The notes below the pieces were generated by a model. The model did not search any database. It had not been told where the DNA came from and saw nothing but the letters and a program-made list of their open reading frames with translations. Below are positions 1 through 8,048 of a stretch of 64,000 nucleotides of DNA, in pieces. Numbering within the stretch: the first letter of the stretch is position 1; every line of letters starts with the position of its first letter. The stretch is from NCBI GenBank assembly GCA_018269055.1, contig JAFDVI010000059.1:1-64000 (forward strand), in the 5' to 3' direction. A program made the position numbers and the translations under genes. The stretch comes from Acidobacteriota bacterium (lineage in GTDB: Bacteria; Acidobacteriota; Blastocatellia; RBC074).

Positions 1-56
1 AAAATTTGGGTAATGACAAGGGATTCATCGCCGGGTACCGACCGAACAAACATTCA

Positions 57-184
57 AGTCCCGTCAGGGATGACCGAAATTGTTCGAAGACTATTCAGCC
101 GTCCCTGACGGGACTCGCACAATCAATGCTCAATTTTCCCAGCAATGAAATTGCTGGGCTATTTTCACAATGTCCCTTTGGGAC
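57..184. repeat. Palindrome-rich intergenic (REP-like) element
   Basis: Three perfect inverted repeats lie in 130 bases of non-coding DNA. A 14-bp pair (AGTCCCGTCAGGGA at 57-70 and its complement at 102-115) is followed by a 9-bp hairpin (CCCAGCAAT, loop GAA, 138-158) and a 5-bp hairpin (GTCCC-TTT-GGGAC, 172-184). No credible gene is seen in 1-233. The dense palindromes suggest a dispersed REP or MITE-like unit, but copy number cannot be judged from this window. Confidence 0.55.
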
Positions 185-233
185 GAACCTGCTGCTCATT
201 GATCAGCAGCCAAAGCAACCCCTTACTTATAGC

Positions 234-1028
234 TTACATAAGGATTTGCCGTGCGATACTTTTTGCAATCTCCCAAAACAGATTTGCGTCCCCATCATTA
301 AGAATAACGCCGTGAGAAAGTTCCTTATGTGGATGAATGTAATTTCGGTAATCTCTGACAACCTCTCCAACATCTTTTGCTGAAGCTGAGATCCAGTCCA
401 GCTCATGAGCAACGTCTATGTAGTGACGAAGAGTCCATTCTTGAAGCGGCAAAGTCTTACCAGTTGTTTTGTCTTTTGGTGCTTTAGTCGCAGCAAATAT
501 TGCTGGCTTATTAGTCGCCTTGTTAACACGAGCTAGTAGCAATGCCTCAAGTAGCCCTCCCATCATCACAATCGCCGCCAATGGTGCGCCTGCTTCGACA
601 CATTTTGCGCATTCACTCCATCTTCTTTTAAGTATTTCTTGCATTTCTACATTTGAAACTAATGGGGCAAAACTAGGAGGGGTATCAGCAGTAATAGTCG
701 TTGGTGGAGAGGAAATCGTATAGTTGCGTATTTCAGATAGTCTAGAATGAGCTACTTTAAGTTCTTGGTAATAACGACTCCTTAACGTAGCTCTATCGCT
801 CGCAACCAATATATTTTTATAAACCACGTCTACATCCTTCAGTAAATCCTCCCCTATGGAGGCCTCAACGATTGGACGATGATTTCTGAACCAAGTAAGA
901 CATACTGCCTTAATTACAGAACACTCTTCAGACGAACGAACTTGTTGGCTGCTGCTTTTCTTTAACATTCGTTTGAGACTGTCAATCTCTTTTATGGCCG
1001 CATCTATAGCGCTATAGGCATCATTCAT
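234..1028 (-). CDS. Hypothetical protein with HEPN-like C-terminal motif
   Basis: This 264-residue protein is not recognised with certainty. It is largely alpha-helical by eye, with a charged N-terminal half, a Ser/Thr/Pro-rich linker near residue 115 and a hydrophobic helix (AAIVMMGGLLEALLL) near residue 150. Near residue 230 it has VRDYRNYIHPHKE, which recalls the R-x(3-6)-H signature of HEPN-type proteins; this link is tentative. Its start lies 4 bp after the stop of the gene at 1033-1650, so the two form one unit. Both are AT-richer than the downstream genes, which hints at acquisition by transfer. No signal peptide or membrane helix is evident. Confidence 0.75.
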   Translation of the reverse strand: MNDAYSAIDAAIKEIDSLKRMLKKSSSQQVRSSEECSVIKAVCLTWFRNHRPIVEASIGEDLLKDVDVVYKNILVASDRATLRSRYYQELKVAHSRLSEIRNYTISSPPTTITADTPPSFAPLVSNVEMQEILKRRWSECAKCVEAGAPLAAIVMMGGLLEALLLARVNKATNKPAIFAATKAPKDKTTGKTLPLQEWTLRHYIDVAHELDWISASAKDVGEVVRDYRNYIHPHKELSHGVILNDGDANLFWEIAKSIARQILM

Positions 1029-1032
1029 GGCT

Positions 1033-1650
1033 CTAAGCCCCTTTCGGCTTCTTTTTAGCCGCTTTTTTGGCCTTTACAACAACTTTCTTTTTGACTGCCT
1101 TTCGACGAATAATCGGGTTGTTTTTCTGAATTGCCCCATCTGATGGCAAAGCCATTGCCACAAGATTTTCACCAACAGTGCTAATAGAGTAGGCCCCTCT
1201 GTCCCCGGCTTTATCAAGAAATCCATCGCGGTGAGCGTTGATAAGCGTTTGTGACGGCTTAGTAAGTCGAGGGCGGCCACTTAGGCGACAAGCTTCTTGC
1301 AAATCATCAGCAGTGATTGATTCCTTTCGATCAGTATCAGGAGCTTCAAAACGATAGTAATAAACTACAGTAGCCGTGAATTCATTTTGACTTGATGGGT
1401 TCTTTAGATCAACAAATGTTTTGATGTCAGTGGAATGACTCCTGTGGAGTAATAAATTGTCACTTGTTGCCGATAGCCCCGTTTGAAGCTTCGGGTTTGA
1501 TTGCGCCAGAGCTTCCGGTAATGCAATGACTTTCAATCCAAGCTTTTCACGTGTCCACCGTAGAATTCTCTCTTGGGTGTCTGAATCAAACTTGGAAAGC
1601 GTATCAACAATTGTGCGAACCGCATCAAGATCATCAAGCTTGTCACTCAT
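1033..1650 (-). CDS. Hypothetical protein with basic Lys/Ala C-terminal tail
   Basis: A 205-residue protein of unknown function. The first ~40 residues form a helix-rich acidic segment. The middle (TADDLQEACRLSGRPRLTKPSQTLINAHRDGFLDKA) looks like a small winged-helix or HTH-type unit. The last 25 residues are almost all Lys, Ala, Val and Arg, like histone H1-type tails, which suggests nucleic-acid binding; this is inference. An AAGGAG ribosome site sits about 10 nt before the ATG. It is the first gene of a two-gene operon with the HEPN-like gene, 4 bp apart, and is divergent from polA. Confidence 0.75.
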   Translation of the reverse strand: MSDKLDDLDAVRTIVDTLSKFDSDTQERILRWTREKLGLKVIALPEALAQSNPKLQTGLSATSDNLLLHRSHSTDIKTFVDLKNPSSQNEFTATVVYYYRFEAPDTDRKESITADDLQEACRLSGRPRLTKPSQTLINAHRDGFLDKAGDRGAYSISTVGENLVAMALPSDGAIQKNNPIIRRKAVKKKVVVKAKKAAKKKPKGA

Positions 1651-1803
1651 AGATTGGGCATCTCCTTTGGTAGGTATAGTGATCTGTCATTTACAGGCTA
1701 TTGGCTATCGGGAAGGCAGTATAGTTTTGCACATTTATTATTGCAATAAGTTTAACCACACACATTCTTGACCCGTTCTCTCTGCCTCACAGATAATCCG
1801 CCT

Positions 1804-4458
1804 ATGCCAAACAAAAAACGTCTGTTTCTGATTGATGGAATGTCGAACATCTTCCGCTCGTATTACGCGATTCGTGGGTTGTCGAACTCGAAGGGGTTGG
1901 CGACGAATGCGGTGTATGGCTTCACGATGACGCTGCGGAAGATGATTGCTGAGCATAAGCCGGATTACCTGGGCGTGGTGCTCGATTCCAAAGAGAAAAC
2001 CTTTCGCCAGGAAAAATTTGAAGCCTACAAGTCCAACCGGCCTGAGATGCCGGAAGATTTGGCGCAACAGCTTCCGTACATTGATCGCGTCTGCGCCGCG
2101 TTGCGCGTGCCGGTCGTCAAGATGCCGAAGTATGAAGCCGATGACATTCTGGGCACGCTGGCCCGGCAAGCAACAGCCGAAGGACTGCAAACCGTCATCG
2201 TCACCAACGACAAGGACCTGGCGCAACTGGTTCAGGATCCGGATGTGGTCATGCTGCGCGTGGAAAAGAACATGGGCGAAACCTTTCTGGACGAAGCGGG
2301 TGTCAAAGCCAAATTCGGCGTGCGCGCAGATCAGATCGTGGATTGGTTGGGGCTGATGGGCGATCCCGTGGATTGCATTCCGGGCGCTCCGGGTATTGGC
2401 GAAAAAGGCGCGGTCGGATTGCTGGAACAGTTCGACAACATCGAAAACGCGCTGGCCCGTTGGGAAGAAGTCAAACGCAAAACCTACCGCGAATCGTTGC
2501 GCGATAACGCGGAGCAGATTCGCCTGTCGCGTGAACTGGCAACGGTGGATTGCAACGTTCCGGTCAAGCTCGACTTAAAAGGGCTGATATACGAAGCGCC
2601 GGATTACCAGGCAGCGCACGAACTGTTTTCGGAATTGGAATTCGCAACCTTGACGCGCGAATTTGCCAAAGGCGCCGCCGAAAGCGAACAAGTCGAAACC
2701 AAAACTGCTGAAACCACAGATTCGACCTACGAACGAATTTCCACAGTCAAGGAACTCGGCAAACTGGTCAAATCGCTGGCGGATGCCGGGCGATTCGCCT
2801 TCGCGTTGAGCGAAGCAGCGGACGGCAGTTTGACCGGCGTGGCGTTTTCCAGCGAAGCCAATTCGGCGACGCACTTCGATCTGGCCGAATGCAATGACCG
2901 AGACGGGGCTATCAAACTGCTGAAAGAGGTATTCGGCAATCGGTTGATTGAAAAAGCGACCTTTGATTTGAAACGAGCGATTCATGCGCTCGACCCGCTT
3001 GGAGTCAGCATCGAAACGGCAACGGACGACACCTTGTTGCAAGGCTATCTGCTGGATTCCGAACGCTCCAAGTACGAAGTGACGCAATTGGCCAACGAAC
3101 ATCTCGGCGGATACGGACTGGCCAAAGAGCAGGACTTGACCGCGCAAGCCGCTGAACTAAACGGCCGCCTAGCCGACGCGATGAACTCGAAAATCGCCGA
3201 CGACAAACTTCAGTTCGACTTTCAGGAACAGACGCTGGATTACGTGTACCAGCAAATCGAAATGCCGCTAGTTCCGTTGTTGTGCGAAATGGAAAACGCG
3301 GGTTTTCGTGTTGATACCGATGTGCTGGCGAAACTTTCGGTCGAAATGGCGCAGGAAATCGAACGGCTTTCGCAGGAGATTTACGTGCAGGCCGGGCGCG
3401 AATTCAACATTGGTTCGCCGCAACAGCTCGGCGAAGTGTTTGAAGAGTTGAACTTTGAAGTTTCCAAGCGCACGGCGACGGGTCAAATTTCCACCAGCCG
3501 CGATGTGTTGGACGAACTCGCCGTGAAGTACGAACTGCCGCGCTTGGTGATTGACCACCGCGAATTGGCAAAGCTCAAGAGCACCTACGTGGACGCGTTT
3601 CCTTCGCTGATCAATCCGGTGGATGGCCGCATTCACACGACACTGAATCAAACCATTGCGGCCACGGGCCGCATCTCTTCGACTGATCCGAATCTGCAAA
3701 ACATTCCGATCCGAACGGAAATGGGGCGTCGCATTCGCCGAGCGTTTATTCCGGCGGATGGTTGCGTACTACTTTCGGCAGATTATTCGCAGATCGAATT
3801 GCGTTTGCTGGCGCACATCACCAAAGACCCTGTGATGCTGGATGCCTTTACCAAAGGCGAAGACATTCACGAACGCACCGCGCGCGAAGTGTTTGGCGCG
3901 AAAACCGCTGCGGAACTGAAAGAAAAACGGCGCGTCGCCAAAATCGTCAATTTCGGCATTGCGTATGTGATTGGGCCGTTCGGCTTGGCGCAGCGCGTTG
4001 GAATCAACCGCTCGGAAGCCCGAAAAGTCATTGACGACTGGTATCGCACCTACGCCAACGTCAAAAAATATATGGACGAATTGCCGGAACAGGCTCGGTC
4101 GGCTGGCAATGTCGCACGGTCAATATACGGACGATTACGCCGAATGCCCGACCTTGCCAGCAAAGGCGCGGCCCGCGCCCGTGCCGAACGCGAAGCCGTC
4201 AACATGCCGATGCAGGGTTCGGCTTCGGACATCGTCAAACTGGCGATGTTGCACGTTTGGGAAGCGCTGAAAAAAGAAAAGCTCCACGCCAAAATGATCC
4301 TGCAAGTTCACGACGAACTGGTGTTTGAAGTGCCCAAGAAAGAATTGAAGAAAACCAGCGAAATCGTCAAAACAGCAATGGAACACGCCGTGAAACTGGC
4401 CGTGCCTTTGCCAGTGGAACTGGGGAGCGGTGAAAACTGGATGGACGCGAAGCCTTAA
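1804..4458 (+). CDS. polA: DNA polymerase I
   Basis: Family A DNA polymerase of 884 residues, for Okazaki-fragment processing and repair. The 5' nuclease domain (about 1-290) shows YKSNRPEMPEDL, EADDILGTLA and TNDKDLAQLV. The polymerase domain carries motif A (DYSQIELRLLAH), motif B (RRVAKIVNFGIAY) and motif C (QVHDELVFE). The central 3'-5' exonuclease-like domain (about 300-490) has lost the DxE metal ligands: the usual FDTE position reads FALS, so proofreading is probably absent, as in Thermus polymerases. The reading frame is open to 1768, but I prefer the ATG at 1804 because the protein then begins MPNKKRLFLIDG, where the family normally starts. There is no strong ribosome site. Confidence 0.96.
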   Translation: MPNKKRLFLIDGMSNIFRSYYAIRGLSNSKGLATNAVYGFTMTLRKMIAEHKPDYLGVVLDSKEKTFRQEKFEAYKSNRPEMPEDLAQQLPYIDRVCAALRVPVVKMPKYEADDILGTLARQATAEGLQTVIVTNDKDLAQLVQDPDVVMLRVEKNMGETFLDEAGVKAKFGVRADQIVDWLGLMGDPVDCIPGAPGIGEKGAVGLLEQFDNIENALARWEEVKRKTYRESLRDNAEQIRLSRELATVDCNVPVKLDLKGLIYEAPDYQAAHELFSELEFATLTREFAKGAAESEQVETKTAETTDSTYERISTVKELGKLVKSLADAGRFAFALSEAADGSLTGVAFSSEANSATHFDLAECNDRDGAIKLLKEVFGNRLIEKATFDLKRAIHALDPLGVSIETATDDTLLQGYLLDSERSKYEVTQLANEHLGGYGLAKEQDLTAQAAELNGRLADAMNSKIADDKLQFDFQEQTLDYVYQQIEMPLVPLLCEMENAGFRVDTDVLAKLSVEMAQEIERLSQEIYVQAGREFNIGSPQQLGEVFEELNFEVSKRTATGQISTSRDVLDELAVKYELPRLVIDHRELAKLKSTYVDAFPSLINPVDGRIHTTLNQTIAATGRISSTDPNLQNIPIRTEMGRRIRRAFIPADGCVLLSADYSQIELRLLAHITKDPVMLDAFTKGEDIHERTAREVFGAKTAAELKEKRRVAKIVNFGIAYVIGPFGLAQRVGINRSEARKVIDDWYRTYANVKKYMDELPEQARSAGNVARSIYGRLRRMPDLASKGAARARAEREAVNMPMQGSASDIVKLAMLHVWEALKKEKLHAKMILQVHDELVFEVPKKELKKTSEIVKTAMEHAVKLAVPLPVELGSGENWMDAKP

Positions 4459-4470
4459 AGACTCTCCCAC

Positions 4471-4649
4471 GAAGTCACACCAAGAGGACACGAAAGCAAG
4501 GAAGATGAAGAAATAGACAGGATTTACAAGATTGAACAGGATTGATTTGGTTCAATTGATTCTGTCTTTTCCGACTTCTTAATCCTGTTGAATCCTGTAA
4601 ATCCTGTCTAAAAATTCTTTCTCTCTTGGTGCTTTCTTCGTGTGAAGTC
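4471..4649. repeat. Long imperfect inverted repeat (AATCCTGT element)
   Basis: Two arms of about 70 bases face each other. The left arm begins GAAGTCACACCAAGAGG and runs into AGACAGGATTTACA. The right arm contains AATCCTGTAAATCCTGTCT and ends near CTTTCTTCGTGTGAAGTC. The arms are imperfect but clearly complementary. Repeats built on AATCCTGT and GGATTTACAGGATT occur between genes in many environmental bacterial genomes, as I recall. The element separates polA from the next gene and could fold as a terminator on either strand. Confidence 0.6.
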
Positions 4650-4683
4650 GCGGAGGAAAACCGTTTTCTCGAAGGAAGTAACG

Positions 4684-5835
4684 ATGAAGAAGTTGTTTGT
4701 GATTATTTTGATGCTGGCGTCGTCTGCGATGGCGTTCGCCCAGAAAGCTCCGACGCAGGATTATCTGGTCTATGTGCTTTCGGAATCCGCCGACAAAATT
4801 TCCCTGATTCGCTTTGGCCCTGGTGGAGCAAAAGTCGAGCGCGAATTCACGACGGGCGTGATGGAGCCAGACATTGACGGCCCGCACGGCATAGCCGTTT
4901 CGCCAGATAAACAGAATTATTATGTTTCGCTTGCGCATGGGCGGCCTTTTGGGACAGTTTGGAAGTATTCGGCCAGCGACGAAGTGTTGAAAAAAGTCAC
5001 GCTCGGCAACTTCCCAGCAACAATGGATATTTCGCCGGATGGCAGTTTTCTGTATGTCGTCAATTTCAACCTGCACGGCGATATGATTCCGTCATCGGTG
5101 TCCGTCGTGCTGACCGACGAGATGCAGGAAATTGCCCGCATTCCGACCTGCACAATGCCGCACGGATCGCGATTCAATCCGGCAGGAACCAAACATTACT
5201 CCGCCTGCATGATGGACGACATGTTGGTGGAAATCGACGCTTCGACCTTGAAAGTTTCGCGCCATTTCATTCTGACCAAAGGCAAAGAGGCCGGGATGAA
5301 TGGCTCGCCGCAAATGCATTCAGCGCAGGCTCATGCAGGTCACGATTCCGGCGGGCATGGTTTGGAACCGCCAAAGCCAGGCGATGTTGGATGTTCCCCA
5401 ACCTGGGCGCAACCATCAGCAGATGGCTCAAAGATTTTCGTCGCGTGCAACAAATCGTCGGAAATCGTCGAAGTGGACACCAAAACTTGGCAAATGACTC
5501 GGCGTATCGAAGCCGGACCGGGCGTTTATAACCTTGCGGTGACGAAAGATGGCTCCAAACTGATTGCCACCAATAAACGCGGCCCATCGGTTTCGGTGTA
5601 TGACGTGAAATCCGGCAAGGAACTAGCCCGAATTCCAACCAAGCGCAAGGTCGTTCACGGCGTGGTAGTTACGCCTGACAGTCGTTACGCGTTCATATCA
5701 GTGGAAGGCATCGGAACGGAACCCGGCACCGTTGAGGTGATTGATTTGGATGCGCTGAAAACCGTGGCGACTGTTGATGTCGCAGAACAAGCGGCTGGAA
5801 TAGATTTTCTGAAAACGGCGGCCGTTAAAAAATGA
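4684..5835 (+). CDS. Secreted YVTN/NHL-type beta-propeller protein
   Basis: A 383-residue exported protein. MKKLFVIILMLASSAMAFAQ is a clear signal peptide. The rest repeats a blade pattern (GIAVSPDKQNYYVS, TMDISPDGSFLYVVN, NLAVTKDGSKLIATN, GVVVTPDSRYAFIS) typical of YVTN/YncE seven-bladed propellers. Near residue 210 a His-rich insertion (QMHSAQAHAGHDSGGHG) and nearby cysteines could bind a metal. The frame is open upstream, but the ATG at 4684 has a GAAGGAAG ribosome site and gives the signal peptide at the N-terminus. The gene stands alone, and its stop lies within a bidirectional terminator shared with the convergent gene. The ligand or partner is unknown. Confidence 0.9.
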   Translation: MKKLFVIILMLASSAMAFAQKAPTQDYLVYVLSESADKISLIRFGPGGAKVEREFTTGVMEPDIDGPHGIAVSPDKQNYYVSLAHGRPFGTVWKYSASDEVLKKVTLGNFPATMDISPDGSFLYVVNFNLHGDMIPSSVSVVLTDEMQEIARIPTCTMPHGSRFNPAGTKHYSACMMDDMLVEIDASTLKVSRHFILTKGKEAGMNGSPQMHSAQAHAGHDSGGHGLEPPKPGDVGCSPTWAQPSADGSKIFVACNKSSEIVEVDTKTWQMTRRIEAGPGVYNLAVTKDGSKLIATNKRGPSVSVYDVKSGKELARIPTKRKVVHGVVVTPDSRYAFISVEGIGTEPGTVEVIDLDALKTVATVDVAEQAAGIDFLKTAAVKK

Positions 5836-5854
5836 CTCTTTGCGAAGTCATTTT
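5829..5854. terminator. Bidirectional terminator
   Basis: A perfect 9-bp stem (AAAATGACT at 5829-5837 and AGTCATTTT at 5846-5854) with an 8-nt loop gives a hairpin flanked by A and T runs on both strands. It overlaps the last codons of the convergent genes ending at 5835 and 5848. Confidence 0.75.
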
Positions 5855-6933
5855 CCTTCTATCACTTTCTCAATCGCTTCCATCACCTGAGTGATGGTGA
5901 TTGAGCGAATGCATTCCGGCTCGTCAAAAGCTTCGCACTTGTACATCGAGCATGGATTGCAGGCAAAATTGTTTTGTACCAACACCGAAGGCGCTCGCCA
6001 GGGATGCCAACGAATGGAACTCGCCGGGCCAAACAACACTACCAACGGCGTTTTCACGGCAGCAGCAATATGAGCCGGGCCGCTGTCATTTCCTACAAAT
6101 AGGTTTGCCGCGGCAATAACGGCGACCAACTCGCCTATGCTCAACGAACTCAGGCTGACCAGCGTCTTCCTAGTGGCTTTTTGGACGGCTTGCAATTGTG
6201 TTCGCTGTTCGTCGGTTGGAGCGCCGGTCATCACAATCTGGAATCCTCGCTCGATCAACGCTTCGGCCACCTCGGCAAACCGTTCCGGCATCCATCGCTT
6301 GGTATAAAACTCATTGGTTGGAGCCAAGACGGCATAAGGCTTTTCCATATCAATCCCTGCGGCAATCAATTTTGTATTGGCGCTTTCCTCCATCGCCGGA
6401 ACAACCCGCAGATGAGTCTCTTCGGCCTGCTCGCCGGGCAATCCTAACCACTGAAACTCAGCAAACTGATTTTCGACCGTATGCAGTTTTTGGCTGATGT
6501 CGTGTTGTTTCAGAATTTCATTAACCGAAGGAATACGCAGGTTGTACGCATAGCCATTACGAAAATGCGACGAGGCGACGCGATACTTTGCGCCACTCGC
6601 AAAGGTCAATTGAGCGCTGGTTGGCCCGCCGTGCAGGTTGATGACTGCGGCGAACTTTCGATCCCGAATTCCTTTAATGACGCCTAACCTGGAGCTAAAG
6701 GTGGTGCGTTTGTCTCCACTTCCTCTTGGCAATGCAATAGCTTCGATGTCCGGATCGGCAGCAAACAGGTCCGTGTAAATAGCTTCCACCAGCGTGACGA
6801 TTTTCAAGTCGGGGCGGAACCGTTTCAGTGCGCACAAATTCGCCGTATCCAAAACGGCTTCGCCAAGATTGCGAAGTCGTACGAAAAGCAGGCTCGAATT
6901 CTCAGGAAGTTGTCGAAAAAGTGGCGTTGACAT
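5848..6933 (-). CDS. Glycosyltransferase family 9 (heptosyltransferase-like)
   Basis: A 361-residue GT9 enzyme of the ADP-heptose:LPS heptosyltransferase type, acting on lipopolysaccharide core or a related surface glycan at the cytoplasmic face. The N-terminal Rossmann half shows SLLFVRLRNLGEAVLDTANL. The C-terminal donor-binding half has GNDSGPAHIAAA and PLVVLFGPASS, which are GT9 hallmarks. A late Cys cluster (FACNPCSMYKC) is common in such enzymes. A Trm112-like gene lies 17 bp upstream on the same strand, suggesting an operon. The exact acceptor cannot be told from sequence. Confidence 0.88.
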   Translation of the reverse strand: MSTPLFRQLPENSSLLFVRLRNLGEAVLDTANLCALKRFRPDLKIVTLVEAIYTDLFAADPDIEAIALPRGSGDKRTTFSSRLGVIKGIRDRKFAAVINLHGGPTSAQLTFASGAKYRVASSHFRNGYAYNLRIPSVNEILKQHDISQKLHTVENQFAEFQWLGLPGEQAEETHLRVVPAMEESANTKLIAAGIDMEKPYAVLAPTNEFYTKRWMPERFAEVAEALIERGFQIVMTGAPTDEQRTQLQAVQKATRKTLVSLSSLSIGELVAVIAAANLFVGNDSGPAHIAAAVKTPLVVLFGPASSIRWHPWRAPSVLVQNNFACNPCSMYKCEAFDEPECIRSITITQVMEAIEKVIEGK

Positions 6934-6950
6934 TGAGGCGGGAAGGCAAC

Positions 6951-7133
6951 TTATGCTTCAACAACCCCTTCAATAGTTGCCTCTTCAATAATCATAATCG
7001 GGATATCGTCACGGATTGGGTACACGCGATGGCAGGTTTCGCACTTTAACCCGCTACCATCCGACTTCAATTCGACTTTTGATTTGCAGAAAGGGCAACG
7101 CAAAATTGCCAGAAAATCAGGATTGATACTCAT
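6951..7133 (-). CDS. Trm112-like zinc-ribbon protein
   Basis: A 60-residue Trm112/YcaR-family protein (PF03966 type). It has two CxxC pairs (LRCPFCKSK and KCETCHRVYPI) that would hold one zinc, followed by the conserved DDIPIMI segment. In bacteria such proteins sit near glycan and lipid A genes, and in other organisms Trm112 activates methyltransferases; the role here is unknown. A GTG codon lies 3 nt upstream in frame, but ATG at 7133 is the likelier start. It precedes the GT9 gene by 17 bp. Confidence 0.85.
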   Translation of the reverse strand: MSINPDFLAILRCPFCKSKVELKSDGSGLKCETCHRVYPIRDDIPIMIIEEATIEGVVEA

Positions 7134-7590
7134 CACAAAAACTTCTTTTCGAAAAACTTATTGCAAGGTTATTGACGGCGGGCATTCTAGTTATGCGGCG
7201 CTCAGGTGTCAAAGCTGGATTTGTTACTTTCCTTCAGGAAACAGCAATGACACGATTCGTGAGATGCCAAATGGGAAGCTTAAAGAGATTAAATGTAAAA
7301 AAGAAGGTGCGAAAAATTCACCCGCTGTGCTAGACTGCGTCTCGAACCTAGCTTCACCATTTGACTCGTTACCCCTGATGAAGGTCTTCCGCCCCATCCT
7401 CGATCGTGGGCATTCAGCGTCCTGATCGTCAGCGAAAGAAGCTTTGAGTCAACAATTACTTGAGCGTCATCAGCATTTTATGGGGCTGACGTTCCGCTAC
7501 ACAGCCGTCGCTGTCTAAACAATTTATCAATCTTTTGAAATAAAAAACCCGACCGTGGTTTGTTGGGTTGTAGGAAAAGGAAGGTGATTT
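7134..7590. other. Intergenic region, no gene seen
   Basis: About 450 bases between the divergent Trm112-like gene and a small gene. I see no ORF with coding character and no RNA gene. It should hold promoters for both directions, but no strong consensus pair stands out. A short stem (AACCC ... GGGTT, about 7547-7570) lies in the leader of the 7591 gene. Confidence 0.4.
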
Positions 7591-7803
7591 ATGAAAGCCA
7601 AATTGATTAAGAAAGATTCGCCAATGCAGGAGCAAGTAAAGCAAGCGCGTAAGAACAGAAAGCTCAGGAAGAAAACCAATAATGCGGCTCGCAACGCCAT
7701 CGAAATTACGACCGAATGGTTGAAAAACCGACGAGAAGGAACCAGCAACGCCCGTGAGGCCTTCGCCTCGTTGTTCACCAACACAGACCCACAATCAGCG
7801 TGA
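7591..7803 (+). CDS. Small basic hypothetical protein
   Basis: A 70-residue protein rich in Lys and Arg in its first half (QVKQARKNRKLRKKTNNAARNAIEIT) and neutral at the end. It resembles no family I can name. Support comes from a good ribosome site (AAGGAAGGTGATTT before ATG) and an uninterrupted frame. The basic helical N-terminus suggests nucleic-acid or ribosome contact, which is inference only. It is unclear whether it is cotranscribed with xylA, 245 bp downstream. Confidence 0.55.
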   Translation: MKAKLIKKDSPMQEQVKQARKNRKLRKKTNNAARNAIEITTEWLKNRREGTSNAREAFASLFTNTDPQSA

Positions 7804-7932
7804 CGCTGGCAATTGCCCACCACCTCCCCCCTTTCGTCTAAAAGCAAATCAGCTACATCTTTACTGATCCCGCTGATTGGAAAAGACCAAACTTTTTCAT
7901 GGACAACAGCGCCGAGTTTTTCTGCGATTGGC

Positions 7933-7950
7933 GTCCGACTAAAGCCGGAC
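7933..7950. repeat. Short palindrome before xylA
   Basis: GTCCG-actaaagc-CGGAC forms a small hairpin in the 245-bp gap upstream of xylA. It resembles the core of a REP-like unit. A second small stem (ATTGG-ttcat-CCAAT, near 7996-8010) lies 40 nt before the xylA start. No coding sequence is apparent in 7804-8048. Confidence 0.35.
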
Positions 7951-8048
7951 TCTCTTTGTGCGTGGCGGTATCTCAGCTACAATCTGCCCCTTGCATTGGT
8001 TCATCCAATCTTTAATTCCAACACCGAAAAACTGCGAAGGAGCAAGTA

